A stretch of 64,000 nucleotides of DNA, taken from contig NZ_OU745390.1 of assembly GCF_916618955.1 (NCBI RefSeq), forward strand, positions 3,844,001 through 3,908,000, in the 5' to 3' direction. Position numbers and translations under genes: made by a program. This document shows, in pieces, positions 38,806 to 47,088 of the stretch. Position 1 is the stretch's first letter. Each line of letters opens with the position of its first letter. The stretch is from Pseudomonas sp. Marseille-Q3773 (GTDB lineage Bacteria; Pseudomonadota; Gammaproteobacteria; Pseudomonadales; Pseudomonadaceae). Below the pieces are notes generated by a model. It did not search any database. It was given only the letters and a program-made list of their open reading frames with translations, and was not told the origin of the DNA.

Positions 38806-39981
38806 TCAGGTTGAACCGGAAATTTTACCACAGGCGTCATTTTCGGCACGCCCCCATGGCAGCAACATGGCCAGGCCTACGGGCAACCAGCTGATGAACC
38901 ATTCGGCACGTGGAGTACCGGTGAGGCTGGCGGCGTCGAACTGCATGGCCAGGGTCGAATAGACCCAGAAGCCGAGCAGGATCTTGCCGAACAGTGTGTC
39001 GCGTGCGCGTACGATCTCACCTAGCGTGTACAGCCATACCAAGACCCATAGCAGCATGCCGGGCAGGCCGATTTCCACCGCGATATGGGTGAACATGTTA
39101 TGGGTGTGGTCGAAGTGCTTGCCCACCGCACTCACGTCGTAGGCTGCCCCAAGGCCGAGACCGGTCCACGGATGTGCGGCAATCATGTCGACCACGGCAT
39201 GGAAGATTTCCGGCCGGTAGGACGAGCCGCGCTGGGCGATCAGGTCATATGCCAGGTAGAAAGCCAGACCAGTGGCGGTGGCCGCCAGGATTGAAAACAC
39301 CCGGCTATGCCGGTCACGGAACCACAGCGGGGCCAGGATCACGGTAAGCACCAGAGCCAAGACCGCGCCACGGCTCTGGCTGAGCATGGCGAACGCACCC
39401 AGGCAGGCCAGCGCTGCCAGCCACAGCAGCTGCAGGCCGCGTTGCTGTGGCGGCAGGTAAAGCAGGAAGAGCACAGCCGAGCCGATGACATAAGCGCCCA
39501 GGATGGGGTGCGATATTTCACCGATGCCTTGCAGACGGGCCAGCAACGGCTGGGCCTGCATGCCGTAGAAATGGATCACGGAAACCAGCGCGGCAACGGC
39601 CAGCAAGGCGCTGCCGGCCAGCAGCAACTGGCGAATGCGTGCCTGGCCAAGCTGGGCCAGCAATGGGAACGCCAGCAGGAAGACAAGGATGTAAAGCAGC
39701 CGCTTGATCTCCCGTCCCGGATCTTCTGCTACCGACCATGCCAGGCTCAGCCCGCTCCACGCCAACAGCAACAGCACACTGCCCCACAAAGCTGGCTGAT
39801 GCTTCCAGGCTTGCACCAGAACCTGCCTGGCAGACCAGGCCAGGACCAGCGTTGGCAACCACAGGAACAACACCAGGCCTTGCTGATAAATCTTGTTGCT
39901 CGGTGCCAGGGCGATGGCCGCCAGGAACCAGACCAGACCCAGGCCCAACCAGGCTCGAGCCCAGCTTTTTTGATACAACAT
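38806..39981 (-). CDS. waaL: O-antigen ligase (WaaL/Wzy_C family)
   Basis: Polytopic membrane protein of 391 residues with about 12 hydrophobic segments. It has the two WaaL landmarks: a cytoplasmic-side AMLSQSRGAVLAL with the conserved Arg, and the large periplasmic loop, here containing DHTHNMFTHIAVEIGLPG with the conserved His. It joins undecaprenyl-linked O polysaccharide to lipid A-core. Several in-frame starts exist; MLYQKSWARAW at 39981 is chosen because GGGGGAAAAGG lies immediately upstream and the more distal AT-rich stretch to 40053 looks non-coding. It is placed between the core-sugar genes and msbA. Confidence 0.9.
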   Translation of the reverse strand: MLYQKSWARAWLGLGLVWFLAAIALAPSNKIYQQGLVLFLWLPTLVLAWSARQVLVQAWKHQPALWGSVLLLLAWSGLSLAWSVAEDPGREIKRLLYILVFLLAFPLLAQLGQARIRQLLLAGSALLAVAALVSVIHFYGMQAQPLLARLQGIGEISHPILGAYVIGSAVLFLLYLPPQQRGLQLLWLAALACLGAFAMLSQSRGAVLALVLTVILAPLWFRDRHSRVFSILAATATGLAFYLAYDLIAQRGSSYRPEIFHAVVDMIAAHPWTGLGLGAAYDVSAVGKHFDHTHNMFTHIAVEIGLPGMLLWVLVWLYTLGEIVRARDTLFGKILLGFWVYSTLAMQFDAASLTGTPRAEWFISWLPVGLAMLLPWGRAENDACGKISGST

Positions 39982-40082
39982 CCTTTTCCCCCGATGAATC
40001 AAAGACACCATCCATGGTGCTACTGCATTATTTTCGGCATTATTGCCGGTCATTTTGCTCGCCAGACGACAAGGCCCTATTC

Positions 40083-40688
40083 ATGCAATGCTCCCGGCTC
40101 CCCCAGGTCGACTTCGATCAGCTGACACAAGGCGCTCAGGTGCTTGAGGCAGACAGCCATGGCGCCAAAGTCTACCTGCTCGCGGATGGTAATTTCCTCA
40201 AGGTTTTTCGCCGCAAGCGTCTGATTTCATCTGCACTGCTGCGCCCGTACTCGCAGCGCTTCGTCGACAATGCCGCACGCCTGGCGCAAATGGGCATCCC
40301 CACCCTGGAAGTGATCAGCCAGCACAAGCTCGACCTGCCAGGCCGCACTGCAGTGCTGTACCGCCCGCTGCCAGGGCGGACCTTGCTGCAGATGTCGCGC
40401 GACCAGGGTTTCAGCTGGGATATCTACCTGCCGCGCCTGATCGAGCTGATTCGCCAGTTGCATCGCAGCGGCGTGTACTTCCGTTCCCTGCACCTGGGCA
40501 ATGTGGTGGTTACCCCCGACCATCAGCTGGGCCTGATCGACGTGGCGGACATGCGTTTCCTGCGCGCGCCCCTGTCGGCGCGAATGATTCGTCGCAACGT
40601 GCAGCACATGGTGCGCTACATCGAGCGGGAGAACCTCGGTGACCGATTCCCCGTTGCCGCCTTCGAGGCAGCCCTGCTGGCGCGCTGA
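40083..40688 (+). CDS. LPS kinase-like protein (WaaP/InaA type)
   Basis: 201-residue protein kinase-fold protein of the Kdo/LPS kinase group. GAKVYLLADGNFLKVFRRK matches the nucleotide-binding strand with its Lys, LIELIRQLHRSGVYFRSLHLGNVVV holds the HxxN catalytic loop in degenerate form (LHLGN), and LGLIDVADMRF is the metal-binding Asp (IDxxD). In Pseudomonas such small kinase genes sit in the LPS core locus and phosphorylate core sugars. It is transcribed against the rest of the LPS operon, from the short gap facing waaL, and converges on a GT4 gene with only three bases between the stops. Confidence 0.78.
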   Translation: MQCSRLPQVDFDQLTQGAQVLEADSHGAKVYLLADGNFLKVFRRKRLISSALLRPYSQRFVDNAARLAQMGIPTLEVISQHKLDLPGRTAVLYRPLPGRTLLQMSRDQGFSWDIYLPRLIELIRQLHRSGVYFRSLHLGNVVVTPDHQLGLIDVADMRFLRAPLSARMIRRNVQHMVRYIERENLGDRFPVAAFEAALLAR

Positions 40689-40691
40689 AAG

Positions 40692-41783
40692 TCACCCGCG
40701 CAGCAGGTTATGCGAGTCGTTGCAGAACGCCTGCCAGGCCTGCTCCGGGGCCAGCGCCTGGCGCTGCCGGGCGGCCGCCGCTGGGGCATCGCGCGTCGCG
40801 CATTGCTCGATCGCCTCGGCCCAAGCGTCTTCATCGGCAATGGGCAGGTAGCAACCCGTATCCTGCAACTGCTCACGGAATACCTGCAGGTCGCTGCAGA
40901 CCACCGGCACATCGGCCATGACCGCTTCCTGAACCACCAGCCCCAGGCCTTCGGAACGCGAAGGAACCATGAGCCAGTCGAACGCACGGTACAGTTGCTG
41001 CAGGTCATCGCGGTGTCCGCTCAGGTGTACGCGCCCGGCCAGGCCCAGCGCATCGATACGCGCCTGCAGCGCCGCACGCAGCGGGCCTTCACCGATGATC
41101 GCCAATTGCAGCTCCGGCTGGCGCGCGCTGGCCTTGGCAAAGGCCTCGACCAGCATCTCGAAGCCTTTGCTCTCCACCAGCCGCCCGACCGCGCCCAGCA
41201 GCAGACCGCTGGCCGCTGGCAAATCCAGCGCTTGCCTGGCCCCTTCGCGGCTCAACAACGGCTCGGCGAAAGCCCGAGGATCCAGGGCCATGCGCAACGT
41301 CTGTACGGGCCTGCCAAGGTCTTTTTCAAGCGCCGCAGCGAGCGTCTGCGAAACAGCGGCAATGCTCAGCCGCTCTGCCGAGAACATGCGTAGCAGGCGC
41401 ACATCACTGGCGCTCAGCCGAGTCTTGCCGTGGAACAGCACCTTGGCGCGCACCCGCGGGACTTGCTGCAGCAACGGCAACACCAGCCGCGCCACGCCGA
41501 CGCCGTCGAGCAGCACCACTTCTGCCTGGGCCTCGTCCAACGCCTTGCGCAAGCGCATGCGCAACCATGGACGTAAAAGGCGCCACAAGTGCCGCCCTTT
41601 CAGGGCCCGTGGCGGCATGTGCCACTCCCGGGTCGAGCCGAGCCCACAACACAGCCCGCTACCAAGCAGCAGCCAGTTACTGATCCGCGCATCGGCCCCC
41701 GCGTGCGACAACACTTGCCGATGCACCTTGTGGATGGACATGTACGGCGTTCCGCCCGCCCACATCATATTGACGATGTTCAT
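40692..41783 (-). CDS. GT4-family LPS core glycosyltransferase
   Basis: GT-B retaining glycosyltransferase, 363 residues. The C-terminal half carries the GT4 signature: LLGAVGRLVESKGFEMLVEAF, LAIIGEGPLRAAL and MVPSRSEGLGLVVQEAVMADVPVV, with an EX7E pair for donor phosphate binding. The N-terminal domain is the acceptor side. It belongs to a minus-strand run of core-LPS genes, downstream of the tail-anchored GT2 gene. The start at 41783 (MNIVNMMWAGG) is preferred over TTG at 41831, which lacks a ribosome-binding site. Donor and acceptor sugars are unknown. Confidence 0.82.
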   Translation of the reverse strand: MNIVNMMWAGGTPYMSIHKVHRQVLSHAGADARISNWLLLGSGLCCGLGSTREWHMPPRALKGRHLWRLLRPWLRMRLRKALDEAQAEVVLLDGVGVARLVLPLLQQVPRVRAKVLFHGKTRLSASDVRLLRMFSAERLSIAAVSQTLAAALEKDLGRPVQTLRMALDPRAFAEPLLSREGARQALDLPAASGLLLGAVGRLVESKGFEMLVEAFAKASARQPELQLAIIGEGPLRAALQARIDALGLAGRVHLSGHRDDLQQLYRAFDWLMVPSRSEGLGLVVQEAVMADVPVVCSDLQVFREQLQDTGCYLPIADEDAWAEAIEQCATRDAPAAAARQRQALAPEQAWQAFCNDSHNLLRG

Positions 41784-41820
41784 GGGTCCGTTCCCGCTCA
41801 TGTCAGGTGGGACAGTGACT

Positions 41821-42594
41821 TCATTGAACAAATAGGGTGATTCCCATGCCGATCACGGCACCTGCCACCAACGTCAATGCCAACTTGATCCGATCCCGCT
41901 TACGACGTTTGGCCTTGCGCTCCACTTCGATGGGCAAGGTCACGTGGTTACCAAAACCGGTGTGCAATACTGCATCACCCTCCAGGGTGACTGCTGTCAG
42001 ATTTAACTCAGCATAGCGTCGGGAAAGAGCCTTTTCCCCAGAATAGGCAGCAAATGGCGCGCAGCGCTGGTAGTCGGCGAGCCGGCGCAGCCCAGGGTTG
42101 AGCGAAAAGGCCTGCCACTCGGCCTTGTCGGACAGCAGCGGATAACAAGGCACACCGGCGATCACCTGACGATCACCGAGGTGGATATAGGGGCTGTGGA
42201 TGGCCAGGTCATGGGCATGGCTGCGCAGCCACACCTGCAACAGGTCGGGGCTGGCCTGCAGAATGGCCCGCGAGTCTTCGACGAAGCCCTGGCGGTAGAA
42301 ATGCCAGTCATCCTCGCAATGAAAGATGTATGGCGTCCTGACGTGGCTGTAGGCCAGGTCGATGGACGGCAACTGGCCGAGCTTGGGCCGGTTGACGAAC
42401 ACCTTGCAGTGCGGTTTCCAGTGCTCCGGCACAGCGGCGTGCACGGCATCGTCACCGGAATCCTCGGTGATGAATACCTCACGAATGGGCGCGGTGTTGT
42501 AGCGATCGAAACTCTCAAGGGTATCTTTGAGCAGATCGAACCGCCCACAGCTGGTCACGACGAGCGTGACGTCACTCTCATTTGAAAAGCGCAC
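41821..42594 (-). CDS. Tail-anchored GT2-like glycosyltransferase
   Basis: 257 residues: an N-terminal GT-A-type fold (VTLVVTSCGRFDLLKDTLESFDRY, then EVFITEDSGDDAV and YIFHCEDDWHFY, where the EDDW stands for the DxD motif) and a single C-terminal hydrophobic helix after a very basic stretch (KAKRRKRDRIKL then ALTLVAGAVIGMGITLFV). This makes a cytoplasmic enzyme held to the inner membrane by its tail, which is unusual for GT2 enzymes. The start codon is GTG with GGAGGGAG five bases upstream. Probably adds a core sugar; specificity unknown. Confidence 0.78.
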   Translation of the reverse strand: MRFSNESDVTLVVTSCGRFDLLKDTLESFDRYNTAPIREVFITEDSGDDAVHAAVPEHWKPHCKVFVNRPKLGQLPSIDLAYSHVRTPYIFHCEDDWHFYRQGFVEDSRAILQASPDLLQVWLRSHAHDLAIHSPYIHLGDRQVIAGVPCYPLLSDKAEWQAFSLNPGLRRLADYQRCAPFAAYSGEKALSRRYAELNLTAVTLEGDAVLHTGFGNHVTLPIEVERKAKRRKRDRIKLALTLVAGAVIGMGITLFVQ

Positions 42595-42660
42595 CGGACT
42601 CCCTCCGCCTTGCGACTATCGACTTTCAACACCCGCTCCGTACGGGCGAAAGTTCTTGTG

Positions 42661-43617
42661 TTAGATGCCCAGCTTCAGGCGCAGCCGCTGCCATGCAGAC
42701 AACGGCGGGTGGGGCCTGAGCGCCGGGCGCATGTGGTCGACGATGCTACGTCCAACGGCCCCGAAACTGAAACGGGAAACCGCCAGATGGCGACCATTTT
42801 CTGCAATCTGCCGGGCCAGTGCAGGGTCCGCACGCAAGGAACGGAGTTTTTCCTGAAGGGTCGGGATGCTGTCATAAAACACCACGTTGTGCATGTCCTG
42901 CAGGCCCAGCGCACGGTTTTCTTCCTCGCCCTGGTCATATGCCAGCAACACACAGCCGCAGGCCATGGCTTCGAAGTTTTTGATCATGTATTCGCCCATG
43001 CCGACATCGGCACTGACGAAGAAGCGGATCCGATTGAGTGTGTTGCAGTAGTCCTCGCCCGATTTGGTACGGGTCACCACCAGGTTCTCGACCCGGCCCA
43101 ACTCGTCCAGCAGCGCCTTACGGCCGCTGTAGGCGACGCTGTTGGTGCTGCCGACAAACGCCAGTTCGATGTCACGCTCGCCCCCCTGGTCACTGAGTAA
43201 CTGCTCGTCGTAGCCCTTGGGTACGAACACGGCATCGAACCCTTCCTGGCGCAGGCGCTCGCTGACCATGTAGCCGGAGCTGATCACCCGCGCCCATGGC
43301 AGCTGGCGATAATGCGCACTGAACTTGCCGGTGTACTTGCACGGGATGTAGTTCTGGTAGGCATCATGCTCGAGAATGACCAGGTTCGGCACCGTGCGGA
43401 TGAACGCCACCTGGCGGATCTCCTGCTTGAAGCGCAGGAAGAACACGATGCGGTCATAGCGCTCGACCTGCACTTCCCGCTTGAAATAACGACGCAGGTT
43501 GCGCTGGTCTTCGCTGGTCAGCCAGCGGAGGTCACACTCGCAGTTGGCCGCGACGCCATCGTACAGGCGGTCGAGAATGGCCCGCTGTTCCTTCTGCACC
43601 AGAAATAGGACTTTCAT
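42661..43617 (-). CDS. ssg: Ssg-like CgeB-type glycosyltransferase
   Basis: 318-residue glycosyltransferase with the CgeB/GT1-like C-terminal half: NRIRFFVSADVGMGEYMIKNFEAMACGCVLLAYD is the donor-phosphate-binding block, followed by LRSLRADPALARQIAENG. The N-terminus (MKVLFLVQKEQRAILDRLYDG) opens a Rossmann fold. The start at 43617 has AAGGAAAG in front of it. The gene order dnpA-like then this gene matches the Pseudomonas locus where Ssg lies next to the de-N-acetylase; naming is by position and length (inference). Ssg affects LPS and phage adsorption in Pseudomonas. Confidence 0.75.
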   Translation of the reverse strand: MKVLFLVQKEQRAILDRLYDGVAANCECDLRWLTSEDQRNLRRYFKREVQVERYDRIVFFLRFKQEIRQVAFIRTVPNLVILEHDAYQNYIPCKYTGKFSAHYRQLPWARVISSGYMVSERLRQEGFDAVFVPKGYDEQLLSDQGGERDIELAFVGSTNSVAYSGRKALLDELGRVENLVVTRTKSGEDYCNTLNRIRFFVSADVGMGEYMIKNFEAMACGCVLLAYDQGEEENRALGLQDMHNVVFYDSIPTLQEKLRSLRADPALARQIAENGRHLAVSRFSFGAVGRSIVDHMRPALRPHPPLSAWQRLRLKLGI

Positions 43618-43661
43618 TGCTTTCCTTGGGCGCTCTGCGCCATCGCGGTCAACCATGGGGG

Positions 43662-45065
43662 CTACAGCTCGCGCCGCCAGAACAGTTCATGTCGGCGCAC
43701 GGCCTTGCGGAAGAACTCGTTCTCGCCGTACGGCGATGGCCTCCGCCCGGCCAGCCAACGCTGCAACCAGCGGCGTACCCGGCGCTTGAACGGCGCGGGC
43801 GGCTGCAGGTCGTGCATCATGCCCAGGGCCATGGCCTTGTCGCGTTGGGTCGCCAGGTCGAGCACCAGGCTGCAGGGCACCCAGGCCTGATCAGCGCTCA
43901 TCTGCGGTGGCAGGGCTACACCATCGCCACTGTCGCCCATCGGCCAACGGTCGTTGTCATGCAGGTGGTTGGCATAGCAGAGCAAGGTTTGCGGCTGCCA
44001 GGCCTGGCCTTGCAAGGCTTCCAGAACGGCGGCCTGGGCGCAGATGTGGTCGGGGTGCGGGTCGAGCTGCGGGTGCGGCATCACCAGCACTTGCGGCCTG
44101 GCCATTGCCAGCAAGGCCCGCAGGTCGGCAAGCAGGTTGTGCCAGGTCGGCGCGCCATCGCCATCGGCCGGCAGTGGGAACGGGTTGAACTGGCGGAACA
44201 GGCGGATATCGGCGAGACCGGCCTCACGGGAAGCGGCCGGCTGGTCTGGCGCGGCCTGCATGGCGGGCAGTTGCAGGCAGAAATAGCCCAGTTGCACGCA
44301 GCGCGATTCCGGGACCCCGGCCCAGCGTGGCACGGCGATGCTGTCCCAGGCCCGCAGGCGGCCTTTCAACCGTGCAGCCTCGGCCTTGGCCAGGCCCATC
44401 TGCTGGTAGTGCTCAGCCTCGATTTCCCCGGCGGTCAAGGTCACCACCCAGGTTTCGTCAGCCTGGCTGTAGAGACCATAAGCGGCCAGCTCGGCATCGT
44501 CGGCATGCGGCGCAATCACCATGACCCGACGCCGTTGCAGTTCGACCGGCGGGGTTATCCACAGGCGCGGCTGACCTTGCAACCGGCAATGACGGCCACG
44601 CAGGCGCAACGCACCGGCTTGCAAGGGCGCGGCCAAGCCGCTCAGGTTGAGAAAACGCAGGCCATCGACTCCGCGCTCGAAGGTTTGCCGGTCGTCCTGC
44701 CCGGTAGCCAGCAGTTCGACCTTCGGGTCGAAGAAGCGCCCCAGCCAGGTGCTTTTCACGTGCAACTCGAGGACCAAGGTTTCGTTGCCCTGCAGCGCGC
44801 AATCGGCCTTGAGCAGGCCAGCGTCCAGGCTGGCGGCAACCGGCCGGGCCTGGTCGCCGAAGTCGTAGGCATAGTCCTCGCCGGGCGCATAGAACAGATG
44901 GTCGGCAAACCAGGCTTCGTGGCCCGCCCACAACAGCGGCAACAGCAGCAACGGCAGCCACCACCAGGTGAATAGCCCCAGGGCAACCAGCGCGACCAGG
45001 CCCACCAGCAGGCCCAGGCGCTTGTTGCGCCGATGGCGCTTGAGCAACTGCTGCTTGCGGCTCAC
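43662..45065 (-). CDS. dnpA: PIG-L family de-N-acetylase (DnpA-like)
   Basis: 467-residue protein with two N-terminal membrane helices (LLVGLVALVALGLFTWWWLPLLLLPLLWA) and a C-terminal PIG-L domain: VMVIAPHADDAELAAYGLYS is the zinc-binding AHxDD motif, and VMPHPQLDPHPDH the second ligand set. Family members remove acetyl groups from N-acetylhexosamines in glycolipids; this one probably acts on LPS core sugar. In P. aeruginosa the homologous gene dnpA, at the same position, affects fluoroquinolone tolerance. The GTG start at 45065 overlaps the stop of the Mig-14-like gene (GTGA), so start choice is firm. Confidence 0.82.
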   Translation of the reverse strand: MSRKQQLLKRHRRNKRLGLLVGLVALVALGLFTWWWLPLLLLPLLWAGHEAWFADHLFYAPGEDYAYDFGDQARPVAASLDAGLLKADCALQGNETLVLELHVKSTWLGRFFDPKVELLATGQDDRQTFERGVDGLRFLNLSGLAAPLQAGALRLRGRHCRLQGQPRLWITPPVELQRRRVMVIAPHADDAELAAYGLYSQADETWVVTLTAGEIEAEHYQQMGLAKAEAARLKGRLRAWDSIAVPRWAGVPESRCVQLGYFCLQLPAMQAAPDQPAASREAGLADIRLFRQFNPFPLPADGDGAPTWHNLLADLRALLAMARPQVLVMPHPQLDPHPDHICAQAAVLEALQGQAWQPQTLLCYANHLHDNDRWPMGDSGDGVALPPQMSADQAWVPCSLVLDLATQRDKAMALGMMHDLQPPAPFKRRVRRWLQRWLAGRRPSPYGENEFFRKAVRRHELFWRREL

Positions 45066-45958
45066 GCCTGATACACCGGCACGGGGTTGCACCAGCGGTC
45101 CTTGTACTCGCGGTCGGCACGGCCGAACGAGAACCGCAGCGGTTTGTTGCGCGCCCGGGCGTCCTCCCATGCAGCCTGGGTGTTGAGGAAGCTCAACACG
45201 CTACCGGGGCTGAAGGCCTTGGTTTCCGGGTCGACACCGCCATTGATGTACTCGACGCTGATCCACTCCGGCGCTTCGACGCGGTATACCAGCTGGATCG
45301 CAATCGGCTTGCCGTCCAGCAGCAATACCGAACCGATCAGCAAGTCGCGCAGGCGCTCCAGCACATCGGCCATGCGCTCGGCCCCGGTGGCCGGGAAGCC
45401 CCAGCGACGCTGAAACAGGTCGCAGTACATGCTGGCAATCTCCTGCGCGCTGAAGTCGCCGATCGGACGCACCAGGCCGCCCGCCTCTTCCAGCAGGCGC
45501 AGCTCGCGGCGCTGGTTGTAGCGGAACTTCTTCGACAAGTCTTCCGGCGCGCGCGCCATGGCCAGCTGTTCCTTCTGCGCCTTGAGGCCACTGAAGCGGC
45601 CCTGGTTCAGTTCGGACAGGTAACGCGCCGTATGACGCAACGGCGCGGCGGCATCGGCCGCCGCCGGCAGGATGATTTCGGCATTGCCCAGGTCGAACAG
45701 CGCTTTCTTGCCGCTACGCTTGAGCACATCCTTGGACAGCGCCAGGTGGCGCCCCCAGGCCGGGATGGCGGCCTTCAGCACGCCGGCCTGGTGCCACCCC
45801 AGGTAACGCACCGGGAGCTGCGCCAGGTCGGCCAGTTGTTCGACCACCAGCGGGTGGGTAGCGACGCTGCCGCCGAAGCGGGCCCATGCCTCGGCGTAGG
45901 CCGTGGCGTCGATGGCTTGCCAACCGCGCTCGCGGAAAGCCTGGATACGGTTGAGCAT
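45062..45958 (-). CDS. Mig-14-like GNAT-fold protein
   Basis: 298 residues with the Mig-14/FemAB-like GNAT fold: FRYNQRRELRLLEEAGG in the middle, WISVEYINGGVDPETKAFSPG as the second acyltransferase-like strand, and RFSFGRADREYKDRWC at the C-terminus, the diagnostic tail of Mig-14. Salmonella Mig-14 confers resistance to cationic peptides; a similar envelope role, perhaps LPS acylation or peptidyl decoration, is an inference here. It starts one base after the end of the GT4 gene and overlaps the deacetylase start by four bases. Confidence 0.75.
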   Translation of the reverse strand: MLNRIQAFRERGWQAIDATAYAEAWARFGGSVATHPLVVEQLADLAQLPVRYLGWHQAGVLKAAIPAWGRHLALSKDVLKRSGKKALFDLGNAEIILPAAADAAAPLRHTARYLSELNQGRFSGLKAQKEQLAMARAPEDLSKKFRYNQRRELRLLEEAGGLVRPIGDFSAQEIASMYCDLFQRRWGFPATGAERMADVLERLRDLLIGSVLLLDGKPIAIQLVYRVEAPEWISVEYINGGVDPETKAFSPGSVLSFLNTQAAWEDARARNKPLRFSFGRADREYKDRWCNPVPVYQA

Positions 45959-47088
45959 CAGGCCTTCCCTACCAGAGAACGGACCTGCGGCAGCTGCCAG
46001 AAGGCTTCGCGCACCGCCTGGTCGGAGAAGCGCTCACGCAGGCGCTTTAGCATGTGCGCGGCACAGGCCTGGCGCTGCGGCTCATCGAGCACGGCCATGT
46101 GCTTCAGGCCTTGGGCCAGCTGGCCGGCATCACCCAGCGGGAACAGCACGCCAACCCCCTCGACTACTTCGCGCGCACCGCCACAGGCCGTAGCCAGCAC
46201 GGGAACTCCGGCGACCATCGCCTCGAGCAGGACCATGCCGAACGGTTCATGGTCGGAACTGAGGGCAAACACGTCGAACGCCTGGAAATAACGGCGTGCG
46301 TCCGGCACCTGGCCAAGGAAGTCCACTCGCCCGGCAACGCCCAGTTCGGCGGCCAGTGCCTTGAGCCTGGCCTCCAGGCGGCCCTTGCCAAGGATCGCCA
46401 GACGTGCACCGGCCGGCAGCCCCGGCAGCGCGTCGGCAAAGCCACGCAACAGGGTGGCCTGGTCCTTGTCCGGGTGCAGACGCCCGACATTGCCGACAAT
46501 CCACGCCTGTTCATCCAGGCCCAGGGCCTGACGAGCTTCGGCGCGTGGCACCAGGGCCGCTTGCAGGGCTTCGATGTCGATGCGGTTATACAGGGTCTGG
46601 ATACGTTCGGCTGGCCACTTCGGCAGGCAGCTGCGCATCTCGTCCCGCACCGCGTCGGATACCCCGAGCAGGCTCAGGCGTCGGCTGAACAGGTTGGCGA
46701 ACAGGCGGCGGCCCTTGCGCTGATAGTCGCCAAAGGCATGGTGCACGCCGATCACCGGCAAGCCGGTACCCAGCAGCGCCACGTAGATCGGCTTGAAGCG
46801 ATGGGCAATGCAGAAGGCGAAATTGCGCTCGGCGGCAATCCGCCGCAATGCGCGAATGGCGCCGAGCTTAAGACCGCGCACGGCCTTGGAGCTGAACTCC
46901 AGGAACAGTACCTCGTCCGAGGCGCAGCCGGCCGCCACTAGCGGGTCGGCAGCGCCGGTGAGGAACACCGTGGTCACCTGGTAGCCATGCCCCTGGAACA
47001 GGCTGGCATACTGACGGGCGCAGTCCAGGAACGGCCCGTCATAGCCATGGCAGAACTGCAGGATGCGCGGTTCAGAGCGGCTGGTCAT
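45958..47088 (-). CDS. wapH: WapH-like GT4 LPS core glycosyltransferase
   Basis: 376-residue GT-B glycosyltransferase. WIVGNVGRLHPDKDQATLLRGF and LAILGKGRLEARL open the donor domain; ALSSDHEPFGMVLLEAMVAGVPVLATACGG carries the EX7E motif. N-terminal acceptor domain with ILQFCHGYDGPFL. The gene overlaps the end of the carbamoyltransferase by 17 bases and abuts the Mig-14-like gene. The position between carbamoyltransferase and Mig-14 corresponds to wapH in P. aeruginosa (known synteny); naming is inference. Confidence 0.82.
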   Translation of the reverse strand: MTSRSEPRILQFCHGYDGPFLDCARQYASLFQGHGYQVTTVFLTGAADPLVAAGCASDEVLFLEFSSKAVRGLKLGAIRALRRIAAERNFAFCIAHRFKPIYVALLGTGLPVIGVHHAFGDYQRKGRRLFANLFSRRLSLLGVSDAVRDEMRSCLPKWPAERIQTLYNRIDIEALQAALVPRAEARQALGLDEQAWIVGNVGRLHPDKDQATLLRGFADALPGLPAGARLAILGKGRLEARLKALAAELGVAGRVDFLGQVPDARRYFQAFDVFALSSDHEPFGMVLLEAMVAGVPVLATACGGAREVVEGVGVLFPLGDAGQLAQGLKHMAVLDEPQRQACAAHMLKRLRERFSDQAVREAFWQLPQVRSLVGKA

